64,000 nucleotides of DNA from DATADD01 sp046262355. GTDB taxonomy: Bacteria > Actinomycetota > CADDZG01 > WHSQ01. The stretch lies in contig JBHEMX010000066.1 of assembly GCA_046262355.1 (NCBI GenBank), forward strand, positions 1 to 64,000. Reading direction: 5' to 3'. Numbering within the stretch: the stretch's first letter is position 1; each line of letters begins with the position of its first letter. This document shows, in pieces, positions 13,984 through 22,794 of the stretch. The notes below the pieces were generated by a model. That model saw only the letters and a list, made by a program, of their open reading frames with translations, ran no database searches and was not told the origin of the DNA. A program made the position numbers and the translations under genes.

Positions 13984-15239
13984 CGCTCCTCGGCCTCGGC
14001 GAGATAGGGAGCCAGAGCGGCAAGAGCGTCCGGCTGAACGCGGGCGACGAGGCGGGTACCGTTCTCGCTGTAGGTCTCCTCGAGCACCTCGCCTTCCTCG
14101 TGGATGCGCGCGACCAGCTCCCCATGCGTGAAGGGGATCTCCAGCGCGACCTCCACCCGTAGGCGGGCGAGGTCGTCGCTCAGCTTGCCCAGGAGGTCGT
14201 CGATCCCGTGACCCCGAGCCGCCGAGATGAACACGGCCTCCGGGAACCGCCCCCGCAGCTTGTCGAGCTCCGGCTCGCTCAAGAGGTCGACCTTGTTCAA
14301 CGCCAGCAGCGTCGGCTTGCCGGTGACGCCGACCTCCCGCAGTACCGCGCCCACGGCGTCGATCTGACGCTCCGCAACGCGGCTCGCGTCGACCACGTGC
14401 AGCAGCAGGTTCGCCTCTCCGACTTCCTCGAGCGTGGAGTGAAACGCGTCGACGAGCTGGTGCGGGAGCTTGTGGACGAAACCCACGGTGTCGGTGAGCA
14501 GGACCGGGCGCCCATGAGGGAGCTCGAGTCGGCGGGTCATGGGATCAAGCGTCGAGAAGAGCTGGTCCTCGACGAGGACCTCGGCCTCGGTCAGCCGACG
14601 CAGAAGGGTTGACTTCCCGGCGTTGGTGTAACCGACGAGGGCCACGACCGGGATGCCCGATCTCACCCGGCTCTTGCGCTTGAGCCGCCGGGCGCGCTCG
14701 AGGCCATCCAGATCCGCCTTGACGCGCTGCATGCGCCGCAGGATCGCTCGCCGTTCCGACTCGAGCCGGGTCTCGCCCGGACCCCTGGTCCCGATGCCGC
14801 CGCCGAGGCGCGAGAGCACATCGCCCCAGCCCCTGAGCCGGGGCAGCCGGTAGTCCAGCTGAGCCAGCTCCACCTGCAGCTTGCCCTCGGCCGAGCGCGC
14901 GTGCTGGGCGAAGATATCCAGGATGAGGCCGGTGCGGTCGATGATCTTGAGCCCCCGCTCGGCGAGTGGGTTGACCCCCGCGATCTCCTCGAGGTTGCGG
15001 CCCTGAGCGGGGGTGAGCTCATCGTCGAATATCACCATGTCGGCGTCGAGCGCGCTCGCCAGCCTCACGATCTCGTGCGCCTTGCCCTTGCCGACGTAGG
15101 TCGCCGGGTGGGGCGAGTCACGCCGCTGCACGAGCTGATCGACGGCCTCGGCGCCCGCGGTGTCCGCCAGCGCCCTCAGCTCATCGAGCGACCACCCCCC
15201 GTCGTCGCGCCCCCCGCCGAAGACGACGCCGACCAGCAC
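13980..15239 (-). CDS. hflX: ribosome-associated GTPase HflX
   Basis: 419 residues from GTG 15239. HflX binds the 50S subunit and splits stalled ribosomes under stress. The N-terminal HflX domain has YVGKGKAHEI, FDDELTPAQGRNLEE and the glycine-rich RLGGGIGTRGPGETRLE. The G domain (about residue 200 on) has Walker A GYTNAGKST, switch DTVGFVHKLP and NKVD. It ends in a C-terminal beta domain. The gene follows dapL with a 44-base gap and converges on lexA. The N-terminus may be slightly longer, since no good ribosome site precedes this GTG, but no other start codon is in frame before the dapL stop. Confidence 0.93.
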   Translation of the reverse strand: MLVGVVFGGGRDDGGWSLDELRALADTAGAEAVDQLVQRRDSPHPATYVGKGKAHEIVRLASALDADMVIFDDELTPAQGRNLEEIAGVNPLAERGLKIIDRTGLILDIFAQHARSAEGKLQVELAQLDYRLPRLRGWGDVLSRLGGGIGTRGPGETRLESERRAILRRMQRVKADLDGLERARRLKRKSRVRSGIPVVALVGYTNAGKSTLLRRLTEAEVLVEDQLFSTLDPMTRRLELPHGRPVLLTDTVGFVHKLPHQLVDAFHSTLEEVGEANLLLHVVDASRVAERQIDAVGAVLREVGVTGKPTLLALNKVDLLSEPELDKLRGRFPEAVFISAARGHGIDDLLGKLSDDLARLRVEVALEIPFTHGELVARIHEEGEVLEETYSENGTRLVARVQPDALAALAPYLAEAEER

Positions 15240-15283
15240 CGCCCGCTCTGGCTCGGAGCCACCGCGGTTCTCGGCGCGCCTCG

Positions 15284-16444
15284 TCAGGTGACGACCCTCC
15301 GGAGCCGCTCCACGCCCTCCTCCAGCTCGTCGTCGGACAGCGTGAGCGAGAACCTCACGTAGCCCTCGCCGGAGGGCCCGTAGCCGTTGCCCGGCGCCAC
15401 GACGATGTCCGCCTCGTCGAGCAGGAACGTCGTGAACGACTCCGAGGTGTGGCCCTCGGGCACCGGAACCCAGACGTAGATCGATCCGTTCGGCGGGTCG
15501 ACCACGACACCCATCGACTTGAGCCCGTCACAGAGCATGTCGCGCCGGCCCCGGTAGCGCTGGACGCACTCGTGGAGGTAGTCCTGAGGGCCCTCGAGCG
15601 CGGCTATCCCGGCGCGCTGCACGGCGTCGAAGATGCCGGAGTCGATGTTCGTCTTGAGCCGTTTGATCGCCTCGATCGCGTCGGGCGCGCCGGCGACCCA
15701 CCCGACCCGCCAGCCGGTCATGTTGTAGGTCTTGGACAGCGAGTGGAACTCTACGGCGCAGTCCATGGCGCCGGCGACCTCGAGCGCGCTCGGCGCGACG
15801 TACCCGTCGAAGGTCACCTCGGTGTAGGCCGCATCGTGGGCCAAGAGGATGTCGTTGGAGCGGCAGAACTCGACGGCTAGCTCGAAGAAGTCCTTCGTCG
15901 TGGTCGCGGCCGTCGGGTTGGACGGGTAGTTGAGCCACAGGACCCGCGCCGCGTCGACGTCCTCCGGCGCCAGCGCCTCGAGGTCGGGCAGAAAGTCGTT
16001 GCCGGCCACGAGCGGCATGAGCACGGCGCGGCCTCCCGCGAGGATCGTCCCGGTCTCGTACACCGGATAGCCCGGGTCCGGGATCAGCGCGACGTCGCCG
16101 GGATCCACGAAGGCGACCGGGAGGTGAAAGATGCCCTCCTTGGAGCCGACGAGCGGCTGCACCTGGGCATCCGGGTCGAGCGCCACGCCGAAGCGGCGCT
16201 CGTACCAGCCCGCTATCGACGCCCGGAACTCCGGCAGGCCGGTGTAGGACGGGTAGCGATGAGTCGTGGCGTCGTGCGCCGCCCCCGCAAGCGCCTCGAC
16301 GATGTGCGGCGCGGTCGGCAGGTCGGGATCACCGACGCCGAACGAGATGATGTCCGCGCCCCTCCGCCTCGCCTCGCCTACCTTGCGATCGATCTCGGCG
16401 AACAGGTACGGGGGGAGGTCTTCGATGCGCCGGGCGGTTCTCAC
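15284..16444 (-). CDS. dapL: LL-diaminopimelate aminotransferase (class I/II PLP enzyme)
   Basis: 386 residues from GTG 16444, which overlaps the dapF stop (GTGA). The enzyme converts tetrahydrodipicolinate directly to LL-diaminopimelate using glutamate. Signatures are RRIEDLPPYLFAEIDRKVGE at the start, GVGDPDLPTAPHIVEAL, LVGSKEGIFH, NYPSNPTAA, and the PLP lysine in HSLSKTYNMTGWRVGW, ending with the substrate arginine region GYVRFSLTLS. Position beside dapF, the next enzyme of the pathway, and presence of dapA and dapB in the same window support DapL over a generic aspartate aminotransferase. A long in-frame upstream extension lies in dapF and is not used. Confidence 0.88.
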   Translation of the reverse strand: MRTARRIEDLPPYLFAEIDRKVGEARRRGADIISFGVGDPDLPTAPHIVEALAGAAHDATTHRYPSYTGLPEFRASIAGWYERRFGVALDPDAQVQPLVGSKEGIFHLPVAFVDPGDVALIPDPGYPVYETGTILAGGRAVLMPLVAGNDFLPDLEALAPEDVDAARVLWLNYPSNPTAATTTKDFFELAVEFCRSNDILLAHDAAYTEVTFDGYVAPSALEVAGAMDCAVEFHSLSKTYNMTGWRVGWVAGAPDAIEAIKRLKTNIDSGIFDAVQRAGIAALEGPQDYLHECVQRYRGRRDMLCDGLKSMGVVVDPPNGSIYVWVPVPEGHTSESFTTFLLDEADIVVAPGNGYGPSGEGYVRFSLTLSDDELEEGVERLRRVVT

Positions 16445-17280
16445 ACACCCACCTCGATCTCGCCGCTGAAGGCGCGCACCGCAGGGCCGGTCAACAACAC
16501 CGAGGCGCGCTCCTCGAGGCTCCCGGCCCAGGAGATCTCGAGCTCGCCGCCGGGAAGCGCCACGACGGCCTCCGAGCTCGTTCCCGCAAGGAGCTTCGAG
16601 GCGACGGCGGCGGCGCATGCCCCCGTGCCGCATGCGAGCGTCTCTCCCACGCCCCGCTCCCACACGCGCATGGCGATGCGATCCTCGGCCAGCACCGTCA
16701 CGAACTCGACATTGGTCCTCTTGGGGAAGTCGGGGTGCGCCTCGAGCGCGGGTCCCAGCGTGGCCACCGGCGCAGCCGCCGGATCGTCTACGAACAAGAC
16801 GGCGTGAGGGTTGCCCATCGAGAGGCACGCGGCCTCCACCACCCCCGACTCGATCTGGATCTTGACCTCGAGCGCGTCGCGGCCCTCCCAGTGCACCGGG
16901 ATGTCGGCGGGGGCGAAGACGGGAGGTCCCATGTCCACGCGCACGCGATCGCCTCCGAGAACCTCGACGAACTTGACGCCGGCGCGCGTTGCGACGCTCA
17001 GCTCCGTCGCACCCGTGAGCCCCTCGGCGCGCGCGAACAGGGCTAGGCAGCGGATGCCGTTGCCGCACATCTCGCCGATCGAGCCGTCGGAGTTGACGTA
17101 ATCCATGAACAACTCGGCCCCGTCCCGCCCCGGAGAGACGCGTATGACGCCGTCGCCGCCGATGCCGAAGCGGCGGTCGCACAGCCTCCGCACGAGCTCC
17201 GGGGTCAGGCCGACCCGGTCACCGGGATCGGCGATCATGACGAAGTCGTTGCCGATGCCCTGGTACTTCGCGAAGCGCAT
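16441..17280 (-). CDS. dapF: diaminopimelate epimerase
   Basis: 279 residues, the usual length. DapF converts LL- to meso-diaminopimelate for lysine and peptidoglycan. Both catalytic cysteines are in place: MCGNGIRC (about residue 70) and ACGTGACAAAV (about residue 217). Other signatures are KYQGIGNDFVMI at the start and SMGNPHAVLFV. It is followed by dapL with a GTGA overlap and preceded by miaA with a four-base gap, so it belongs to a compact minus-strand operon. Confidence 0.97.
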   Translation of the reverse strand: MRFAKYQGIGNDFVMIADPGDRVGLTPELVRRLCDRRFGIGGDGVIRVSPGRDGAELFMDYVNSDGSIGEMCGNGIRCLALFARAEGLTGATELSVATRAGVKFVEVLGGDRVRVDMGPPVFAPADIPVHWEGRDALEVKIQIESGVVEAACLSMGNPHAVLFVDDPAAAPVATLGPALEAHPDFPKRTNVEFVTVLAEDRIAMRVWERGVGETLACGTGACAAAVASKLLAGTSSEAVVALPGGELEISWAGSLEERASVLLTGPAVRAFSGEIEVGV

Positions 17281-17284
17281 GTTC

Positions 17285-18202
17285 CTACGCTACCCCGCGC
17301 CTCGACGGGAGGAGGTATCCGGCGAGGTCGTCGGCGAGGCGCGGCGACGCGGCTTCGAACCACACCACCCGTGGGTCCGCCCTGAACCAAGACTCCTGGC
17401 GGCGCGCGAAGCGCTTCGTGGCGGCGACCATCGCCGCCCGCACGTCCTCGGTGCTCGAGCCTTCCGGCGCCTCGAGCACCTGCCGATAGCCGAGCGCCTG
17501 GCGCGCCGTCGCGCTCATCCCCGGCCCCTGAAGCCGCGCGACCTCTTCCAGAAGTCCCTCGGCGAGCATGCGATCCACGCGCTGCGCGATGCGTTCGTAG
17601 AGATCGTCGCGCGCGACGGTGATGCCGGCGGCGCGCAGATCGTAGATGCTCTCGAAGCGGCCCCACAAGTCGTTGTCCGAGAACGGTTGGTCCGTGAGCT
17701 CGATCACCTCCAGCGCTCGCACGATGCGGCGCACGTTGCGAGGCGCGATGCGAGCGGCCGCCACCGGGTCGAGGCGGACGAGTCGCTCGTAGAGCGCCTG
17801 GGGACCGCTCACTGCCGCCTCGGCCTCGAGCTTCGTGCGCACGTCGGGCGACCGTGGGGGGAAGCGAAGCTCGTCCACGACGGCGCGGAAATAGAGTCCC
17901 GAGCCGCCGACGAGAAGTGGGAGCCGTCCACGCTCTGCGATGTCGGCGACGGCCGCGCGCGCGAGCGACTGGAACTCCGCGACCGTGAGCTCGTGTGACG
18001 ACGGGCGCACGTCGAGAAGGTGATGGACGACGCGGGCGCGCGATTCGAGCGTCGCCTTGTCCGTGCCGACGTCCATGCCGCGGTAGACCTGCATCGAATC
18101 GATCGACACGATCTCGGCGCCGAGTCGCTCCGCCACCTCGACGGCGGCCGCGCTCTTGCCGGCGGCGGTAGGACCGACGATCGCCGCCACGCGGGTCGCC
18201 AT
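17285..18202 (-). CDS. miaA: tRNA dimethylallyltransferase
   Basis: 305 residues. MiaA transfers dimethylallyl to A37 of tRNAs reading UNN codons, the first step before MiaB thiomethylation. Motifs are the P-loop GPTAAGKSA (residues 10-18), the DSMQVYRGMDVGTDKAT tRNA/DMAPP region, the HHLLDV catalytic part and LLVGGSGLYFRAVVD. ATG 18202 follows the stop of the LigB-like gene directly. miaB is in the same operon, so both enzymes of ms2i6A synthesis are coexpressed. Confidence 0.96.
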   Translation of the reverse strand: MATRVAAIVGPTAAGKSAAAVEVAERLGAEIVSIDSMQVYRGMDVGTDKATLESRARVVHHLLDVRPSSHELTVAEFQSLARAAVADIAERGRLPLLVGGSGLYFRAVVDELRFPPRSPDVRTKLEAEAAVSGPQALYERLVRLDPVAAARIAPRNVRRIVRALEVIELTDQPFSDNDLWGRFESIYDLRAAGITVARDDLYERIAQRVDRMLAEGLLEEVARLQGPGMSATARQALGYRQVLEAPEGSSTEDVRAAMVAATKRFARRQESWFRADPRVVWFEAASPRLADDLAGYLLPSRRGVA

Positions 18203-18955
18203 CTACGACATCCGTGCACGCGCCACGAGATAGCCCACGCCGACCGGGCATTCGTGGGCGAGGATCTCGGCGCGCCCGCCGCGACAGAGCCGTCCGAACG
18301 CGATGAGCGGTCCCGCGCCACACGCGCCTGCGAGACGCGCGTGCTCGAGGGCGACGGCCTCGGCGAAGCCCGCGTCGCGCGTGATCCCGGCCGTCAATCG
18401 CTGCTCGGCTTCGCCAGCCTCGCGCCGCTCGGTCAGCGGGGCGCGCGGAGTGAGTGCCGCCGCGGTGTTGGCGCTCGCAAGGAAAAGGAGGCGGCGTTCG
18501 GGCGCGAGGCTGCGCAGCGCGTCCGCGAAGCTCCGTGCGTGAGCCGCGGTTGACTCCGGCTCGGCGTCCTCGGCCAAGGTCGCCGCCACCACCCCTGCGC
18601 TCGACCGGCGATCCATGCTGAGCGGGACGACGATGCCGTGGTCGACCGCGTGGTCGAGCATCGGAGCCCCCCAAGCCGTCGCCAGCGCCTCGGAGAGCGC
18701 GCGCTCGGGGCGTCGGCGCAGGTGGATGCCCGGCACGCCGAAGTCGTCAAGAGAGCCCACCACGTCTGCGTAGACGCCGGTCGTGGTGCCGTGCGGCGAC
18801 AGGATCACCACGACGTCGGCGCTTTCGAAGGGCAGAGCGAGCATCGCACCACGGACGCGTTCGGCCGCGCCGCGAACCTCGTCGCTCGCCAGTTCCGGCA
18901 ACAGGAGCGGCGCGTGAGGCACGAGCGCGCCGTCCCGCGTCACGCCCGGCCGCAC
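18203..18955 (-). CDS. LigB/MEMO-like dioxygenase-fold protein between miaA and miaB
   Basis: 250 residues opening with the VPHAPLLLPEL signature of class III extradiol dioxygenase subunit B / MEMO-type proteins, later ILSPHGTTTGVYADVVGSL and LFLASANTAAALTPRAP. Related genes often sit between miaA and miaB in actinobacteria, and their function is not established. The HAP and SPHG histidines fit a metal site, but a full dioxygenase metal triad cannot be assigned by eye. It overlaps the end of miaB by 16 bases. A tRNA-modification or redox role is suggested by context only. Confidence 0.75.
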   Translation of the reverse strand: MRPGVTRDGALVPHAPLLLPELASDEVRGAAERVRGAMLALPFESADVVVILSPHGTTTGVYADVVGSLDDFGVPGIHLRRRPERALSEALATAWGAPMLDHAVDHGIVVPLSMDRRSSAGVVAATLAEDAEPESTAAHARSFADALRSLAPERRLLFLASANTAAALTPRAPLTERREAGEAEQRLTAGITRDAGFAEAVALEHARLAGACGAGPLIAFGRLCRGGRAEILAHECPVGVGYLVARARMS

Positions 18956-20352
18956 CCCGCAGGGCTCGGGACCAAAGGCAACCTGAGCGCCTCACGCCCG
19001 GCCGTGGCGCCCTCGCCCACAACTTCACCGTCGAGATGATGTGGATGCGCGGCGGTGACCCGGACGCGGCGGAAGCTCCCGGGCTCAGCCCCATCGGACG
19101 AGAAGTGCACCAGCTTGTTGGTGCGCGTCCGTCCCGTGACGCGCGTGGCGTCCTTCTTCGACGCGCCCTCGACGATCACGTCCTGCAGCCGCCCGACCAT
19201 GCGTTCGTTGTGCGCCAGCGAGATCGTCTGCTGCAGAAAGCAGAGCCTATCGAAGCGCTCCTGAACCACGTCCTTGGGTACGTGATCGGTAAAGCTCGCC
19301 GCCACAGTCATGGGACGCGGCGAGTACTGGAACGTGTAGGCGGCGTCGTAGCGCGCCTCGTCGACCAGCGCGAGCGTGTCCTCGAACTCGGCCTCGGTCT
19401 CGCCGGGGAAGCCGACGATGAGGTCGGTCGAGATCGCTACATCCGGGATCGCGGCGCGCACCATCTCGACCTTGTCGAGGTAACGCCTGCGCGTGTAGGC
19501 GCGCTTCATCCGCTTGAGGACGGCGTCCGAGCCCGACTGCACCGGCAGATGGATGTGTTCGCAAACGCTTCGGCATTCCGCCATCGCGGCGACAGTGTCG
19601 GCTCGGAAGTCCTTCGGGTGCGGGCTCGTGAAGCGCACCCGCTCGAGGCCGGAGATCTCGTCGAGCGTGCGCAGCAACGCGGCGAAAAGGGGCGTGCCGT
19701 CGAGGTCGCGGCCGTAAGAGTTGACGTTCTGACCCAGAAGGGTCACCTCGACGACGCCGTCGTCCACGAGCGAGCCAACCTCGTCGACGATGTCGCCGAG
19801 GCGCCGCGATACCTCCTTGCCGCGCACCGCGGGGACGATGCAGAACGTGCACGAGTTGTTGCAACCTATCGAGATCGAGACCCATGCATGCCACGGCGAC
19901 GTGCGGCGCGCCGGAAGCGCCGACGGGAAGGTCTCGGTCTGCTCGAGGATCTCGAACGCGGGCCCCTCCGTGGACTCGTTCAGGAGACGCGGCAGACTGG
20001 CGAGGTTGTGCGTGCCGAGCACGACGTCGACATACGGCGCGCGCTCTTGGATGACGTGGCGGTCCTTCTGCGCGAGGCACCCTCCGACGACTATGCGCAG
20101 ATCCGGCCGGGAGTCCTTGAGCGCCTTCATGTGACCCAGGTTGCCGTAGAGGCGTTGGTCGGCGTTCTCCCTGATGCAGCACGTGTTGAACACCACGACC
20201 GTGGCGTCCTCGGCCCGCTCGACCCGGGCGTAGCCCTCGGCCTCGAGCATGCCGGCCATGCGCTCGGAGTCGTGCTCGTTCATCTGACACCCGAAGGTGC
20301 GTACGAAGTAGGTACGCCGCTCGACTTCCATATCAGGAAGCGTAGCCTGCAT
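18940..20352 (-). CDS. miaB: tRNA-2-methylthio-N6-dimethylallyladenosine synthase
   Basis: 470 residues. A radical-SAM methylthiotransferase: N-terminal MTTase domain with cysteines in FGCQMNEHDS, NTCCIREN and GGCLAQ (auxiliary cluster), then the radical-SAM cluster SIGCNNSCTFCIVPAVRG, and a C-terminal TRAM domain (MVGRLQDVIVEG to RVTAAHPHHLDG). It adds the 2-methylthio group at A37 after MiaA. ATG 20352 lies one base past the rny stop; an internal ATG at 20331 is an alternative. The last 25 residues after the TRAM domain are an extra proline-rich tail. Confidence 0.95.
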   Translation of the reverse strand: MQATLPDMEVERRTYFVRTFGCQMNEHDSERMAGMLEAEGYARVERAEDATVVVFNTCCIRENADQRLYGNLGHMKALKDSRPDLRIVVGGCLAQKDRHVIQERAPYVDVVLGTHNLASLPRLLNESTEGPAFEILEQTETFPSALPARRTSPWHAWVSISIGCNNSCTFCIVPAVRGKEVSRRLGDIVDEVGSLVDDGVVEVTLLGQNVNSYGRDLDGTPLFAALLRTLDEISGLERVRFTSPHPKDFRADTVAAMAECRSVCEHIHLPVQSGSDAVLKRMKRAYTRRRYLDKVEMVRAAIPDVAISTDLIVGFPGETEAEFEDTLALVDEARYDAAYTFQYSPRPMTVAASFTDHVPKDVVQERFDRLCFLQQTISLAHNERMVGRLQDVIVEGASKKDATRVTGRTRTNKLVHFSSDGAEPGSFRRVRVTAAHPHHLDGEVVGEGATAGREALRLPLVPSPAGCGRA

Positions 20353-20355
20353 GCC

Positions 20356-21894
20356 TCACTTGGCGTAGGCAGAGGAGCGCAGCTCCCGGATCACCGTGAT
20401 GCGGATCTGCCCCGGATACTGCAGCTCCTCCTCGACCTTCTTGGCGATGTCGCGTGCGATGACTTCGGCATGGAGGTCGTCCACCGCGCCGGGCTTGACC
20501 ATCACCCTGACCTCTCGGCCGGCCTGCATCGCATAGACCTTGTCGACCCCCTCGAACTCCAGGGCGATCTGCTCGAGACGCTCGAGGCGCTTGACGTAGG
20601 TCTCGAGCGTCTCCCGCCGAGCACCGGGGCGCGCGCCCGAGATCGCGTCTGCGGTCTGAACGATGACGGCCTCCATCGTGCGCTGCTCGACCTCGTTGTG
20701 ATGCGCCGCGATCGCGTGGCACACCTCCGGCGACTCGCCGAGGCGTTTGGCGATCTCGGCTCCGATCAGAGCGTGGGAACCCTCGACCTCGTGCGTCACG
20801 GCCTTGCCGATGTCGTGCAGCAGCGTGCCCCGCTTCGCCTTGGGCACGTCCGTGCCGAGCTCGGCCGCGATCATGCCGGCGATGTGAGACGCCTCGACGA
20901 CGTGCTTGAGCACGTTCTGGCCGTAGGAGGTGCGGAACTTGAGGCGGCCCAGCACCCGCATGAGCTCGGGGTGCATGTCGGTGATGCCGACCTCCAGCAC
21001 GGCCCATTCGCCGGCCTCGCGGATCTCCCGCTCGACCTCGGCCATCGACTTGTCGTGCATCTCCTCGATGCGAGCGGGCTGGATACGCCCGTCGCCTATC
21101 AGCTTCTCGAGCGTCAGACGAGCCATCTCGCGGCGGATCGGATCGAAGCACGAGAGCACCACGGCCTCGGGGGTGTCGTCGATGATGATGTTGGTGCCGG
21201 TGGCCGCCTCGAAGGCGCGGATGTTGCGGCCCTCCCGGCCGATGATGCGGCCCTTCATGTCCTCGTTGGGCAGCGTGAGCGTCGTGACGGTCGCCTCGGT
21301 CGTGAGCTCGGAGGCAACGCGCTGCATCGCGATGGCGATGATCTTGCGGGCGCGCCGGTCGGCCTCCTCGCGCGCCTGGCCCTCGATGTCTCGGACCAGC
21401 ACCATCGCGTCCCGCTTGGCCTCGTCCTTGACCTGCTCGATGAGGATCTGGCGAGCGTCGGGGGCGCTCATCCCGGCGACCCGCTCGAGCTCCGTGCGAG
21501 CCCGCTGCTCGAGCTCCTCGATGTCCCGGCGGAGGGCTGCGGCCTCTTGCCCCTTGATCTCGACCGCCCGCTCCTTGCGATCCAGTCCGCCGGCGCGCTC
21601 GTCGAGAGCCGACTCGCGCTGGGCGATCCGGTCCTCTTTGCGCTCCACCTCGATGCCGCGGCGCTTGATCTCCGCCTCGGCATCCGCGCGCATCCTGTGG
21701 ATCTCGTCCTTGGCCTCGACCAGCGCCTCTCGTCTTGCGGCCTCGGCCTCGCGCCGAGTGTCCTGCAAGACGACCTTCGCCCGAGCTTCGGCGGAGTCGA
21801 CCTCGCGCTGCGCCATCGCCTTGCGGACGGCGTAGCCGATGCCTGCACCGGCAAGGAGGCCGAGGACGAGACCGATGATGATCTCGACCATCAC
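20356..21894 (-). CDS. rny: ribonuclease Y
   Basis: 512 residues from GTG 21894 or, more likely, ATG 21891 (AGGAG ribosome site). RNase Y is a membrane-anchored endoribonuclease starting mRNA decay. The layout is an N-terminal membrane helix (VEIIIGLVLGLLAGAGIGYA), a long coiled coil (about 25-180), a KH domain (GRIIGREGRNIRAFEAATG), and an HD domain with HVVEASHIAG, the HD pair LLHDIGKAVTHEVEGSHA, and AIAAHHNE. It sits between recX and miaB. With RNase J and PNPase in the same window, much of the RNA-decay machinery is encoded here. Confidence 0.96.
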   Translation of the reverse strand: MMVEIIIGLVLGLLAGAGIGYAVRKAMAQREVDSAEARAKVVLQDTRREAEAARREALVEAKDEIHRMRADAEAEIKRRGIEVERKEDRIAQRESALDERAGGLDRKERAVEIKGQEAAALRRDIEELEQRARTELERVAGMSAPDARQILIEQVKDEAKRDAMVLVRDIEGQAREEADRRARKIIAIAMQRVASELTTEATVTTLTLPNEDMKGRIIGREGRNIRAFEAATGTNIIIDDTPEAVVLSCFDPIRREMARLTLEKLIGDGRIQPARIEEMHDKSMAEVEREIREAGEWAVLEVGITDMHPELMRVLGRLKFRTSYGQNVLKHVVEASHIAGMIAAELGTDVPKAKRGTLLHDIGKAVTHEVEGSHALIGAEIAKRLGESPEVCHAIAAHHNEVEQRTMEAVIVQTADAISGARPGARRETLETYVKRLERLEQIALEFEGVDKVYAMQAGREVRVMVKPGAVDDLHAEVIARDIAKKVEEELQYPGQIRITVIRELRSSAYAK

Positions 21895-22251
21895 TCGCTC
21901 CTTTCAAACGTCTCCCGACGGGCCGGCGCGGCGTTGCGGCCGGCGCGACCCCGGTGCGAGTTGATGACGAGGCGAGCTCTATCTGAGCAGGTAGGAGGCT
22001 GTGTTGTCGTCGATCCCGAGGGGCATCGAAGCTTGGCGACCCGGTCGTGGGCCGCTTGCAGAGGTCGACTGGGTGAGTTTCAGAGCTTCTCGCTTCTTCA
22101 TCGCACCGTGAGGGAGTTTCTGTCAGATCAGTTTACCCACCCATGGTAGCCGGACGAGGAGCGCGCCGCGGCCCGAGCGGATCCGAGAGCCGCCGGCCAC
22201 GACGCTGCGCCGGCCGGCGACGCGGGGGCCTGCTTCGGCTAATCCCACCCC
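21895..22251. other. intergenic region between rny and recX
   Basis: About 357 bases. A 12-base perfect palindrome CGCCGGCCGGCG is at 22208-22219, near the recX end. Otherwise I see no gene, RNA or clear promoter; one long plus-strand frame that crosses it is antisense to rny and miaB and not coding. Confidence 0.4.
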
Positions 22252-22265
22252 TTAATCCCACCCCT
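22240..22265. repeat. 13-bp tandem duplication at the recX stop
   Basis: TAATCCCACCCCT occurs twice in tandem (22240-22252 and 22253-22265). The recX stop codon straddles the junction, so either copy can supply the end of the gene. Confidence 0.6.
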
Positions 22266-22788
22266 CCGGCGGCAGAACGGCTCGCACGGCCCCCTCCACG
22301 ACGTCGTGGCCGTAGCCCCGACGCAGCAGCATCTGCGTGAGGCGGGCCGCCTGCTTGGGGAGGGGTTGGGACGCGACCCTCGGGAGGTACCGACCGGCAA
22401 GCTCGCGCGCCTGCGCCGCCTCGTCGAGTCCCGCCTCCCTGATCGCCGCCACGGCGACGTCCCCGGCGATGCCCTTGGCGGCGAGCTCGTGCTCTAGGAG
22501 GCTTGCGGCCCGCCCCTTGCGCGCTCGCTCCTGCACCCACTGGCGGGCGAACGCCAGGTCGTCGAGGAGCCCGAGCTCGCGCAGCCGCCCGACGACCCTC
22601 CCGACCACCTCGGGCTCGAACCCGGCGGCGCCGAGCCGAGCCTTCAGCTCCTCCGTCGCCCTCGGCCGCGCTTCCAGCAGGCGTCCCGCTCGCCTCATGG
22701 CCTCGTGGAGGCCCCCCGGCGCGCCGTCCTCCTGGTCGCATTCCGGCGCGCGCACGGCCTCGGCGGGCTTCACGGCCGCGGAGGCCAA
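22252..22788 (-). CDS. recX: regulatory protein RecX
   Basis: 178 residues. RecX binds RecA filaments and limits their activity. The three-helix repeats are recognisable: RAGRLLEARPRATEELKARL, GLLDDLAFARQWVQERARKG, LLRRGYGHDVVEGAVRAV. The first 25 residues are less conserved. It starts six bases after the recA stop, so it is translated from the same mRNA and shares the SOS control. Typical length and order for actinobacteria. Confidence 0.93.
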   Translation of the reverse strand: MASAAVKPAEAVRAPECDQEDGAPGGLHEAMRRAGRLLEARPRATEELKARLGAAGFEPEVVGRVVGRLRELGLLDDLAFARQWVQERARKGRAASLLEHELAAKGIAGDVAVAAIREAGLDEAAQARELAGRYLPRVASQPLPKQAARLTQMLLRRGYGHDVVEGAVRAVLPPEGWD

Positions 22789-22794
22789 CCCGCT

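Noticed and set aside
15284..17182. A 632-residue aminotransferase with a long N-terminal extension.
   Set aside because: The extension is the shadow of dapF and rich in arginine; the real start is GTG 16444 in the GTGA overlap.
19036..22149. A 1,037-residue open frame on the plus strand across miaB, rny and their gap.
   Set aside because: It is antisense to two well-supported genes, is dominated by arginine, leucine and histidine as GC-rich shadows are, and has no domain.
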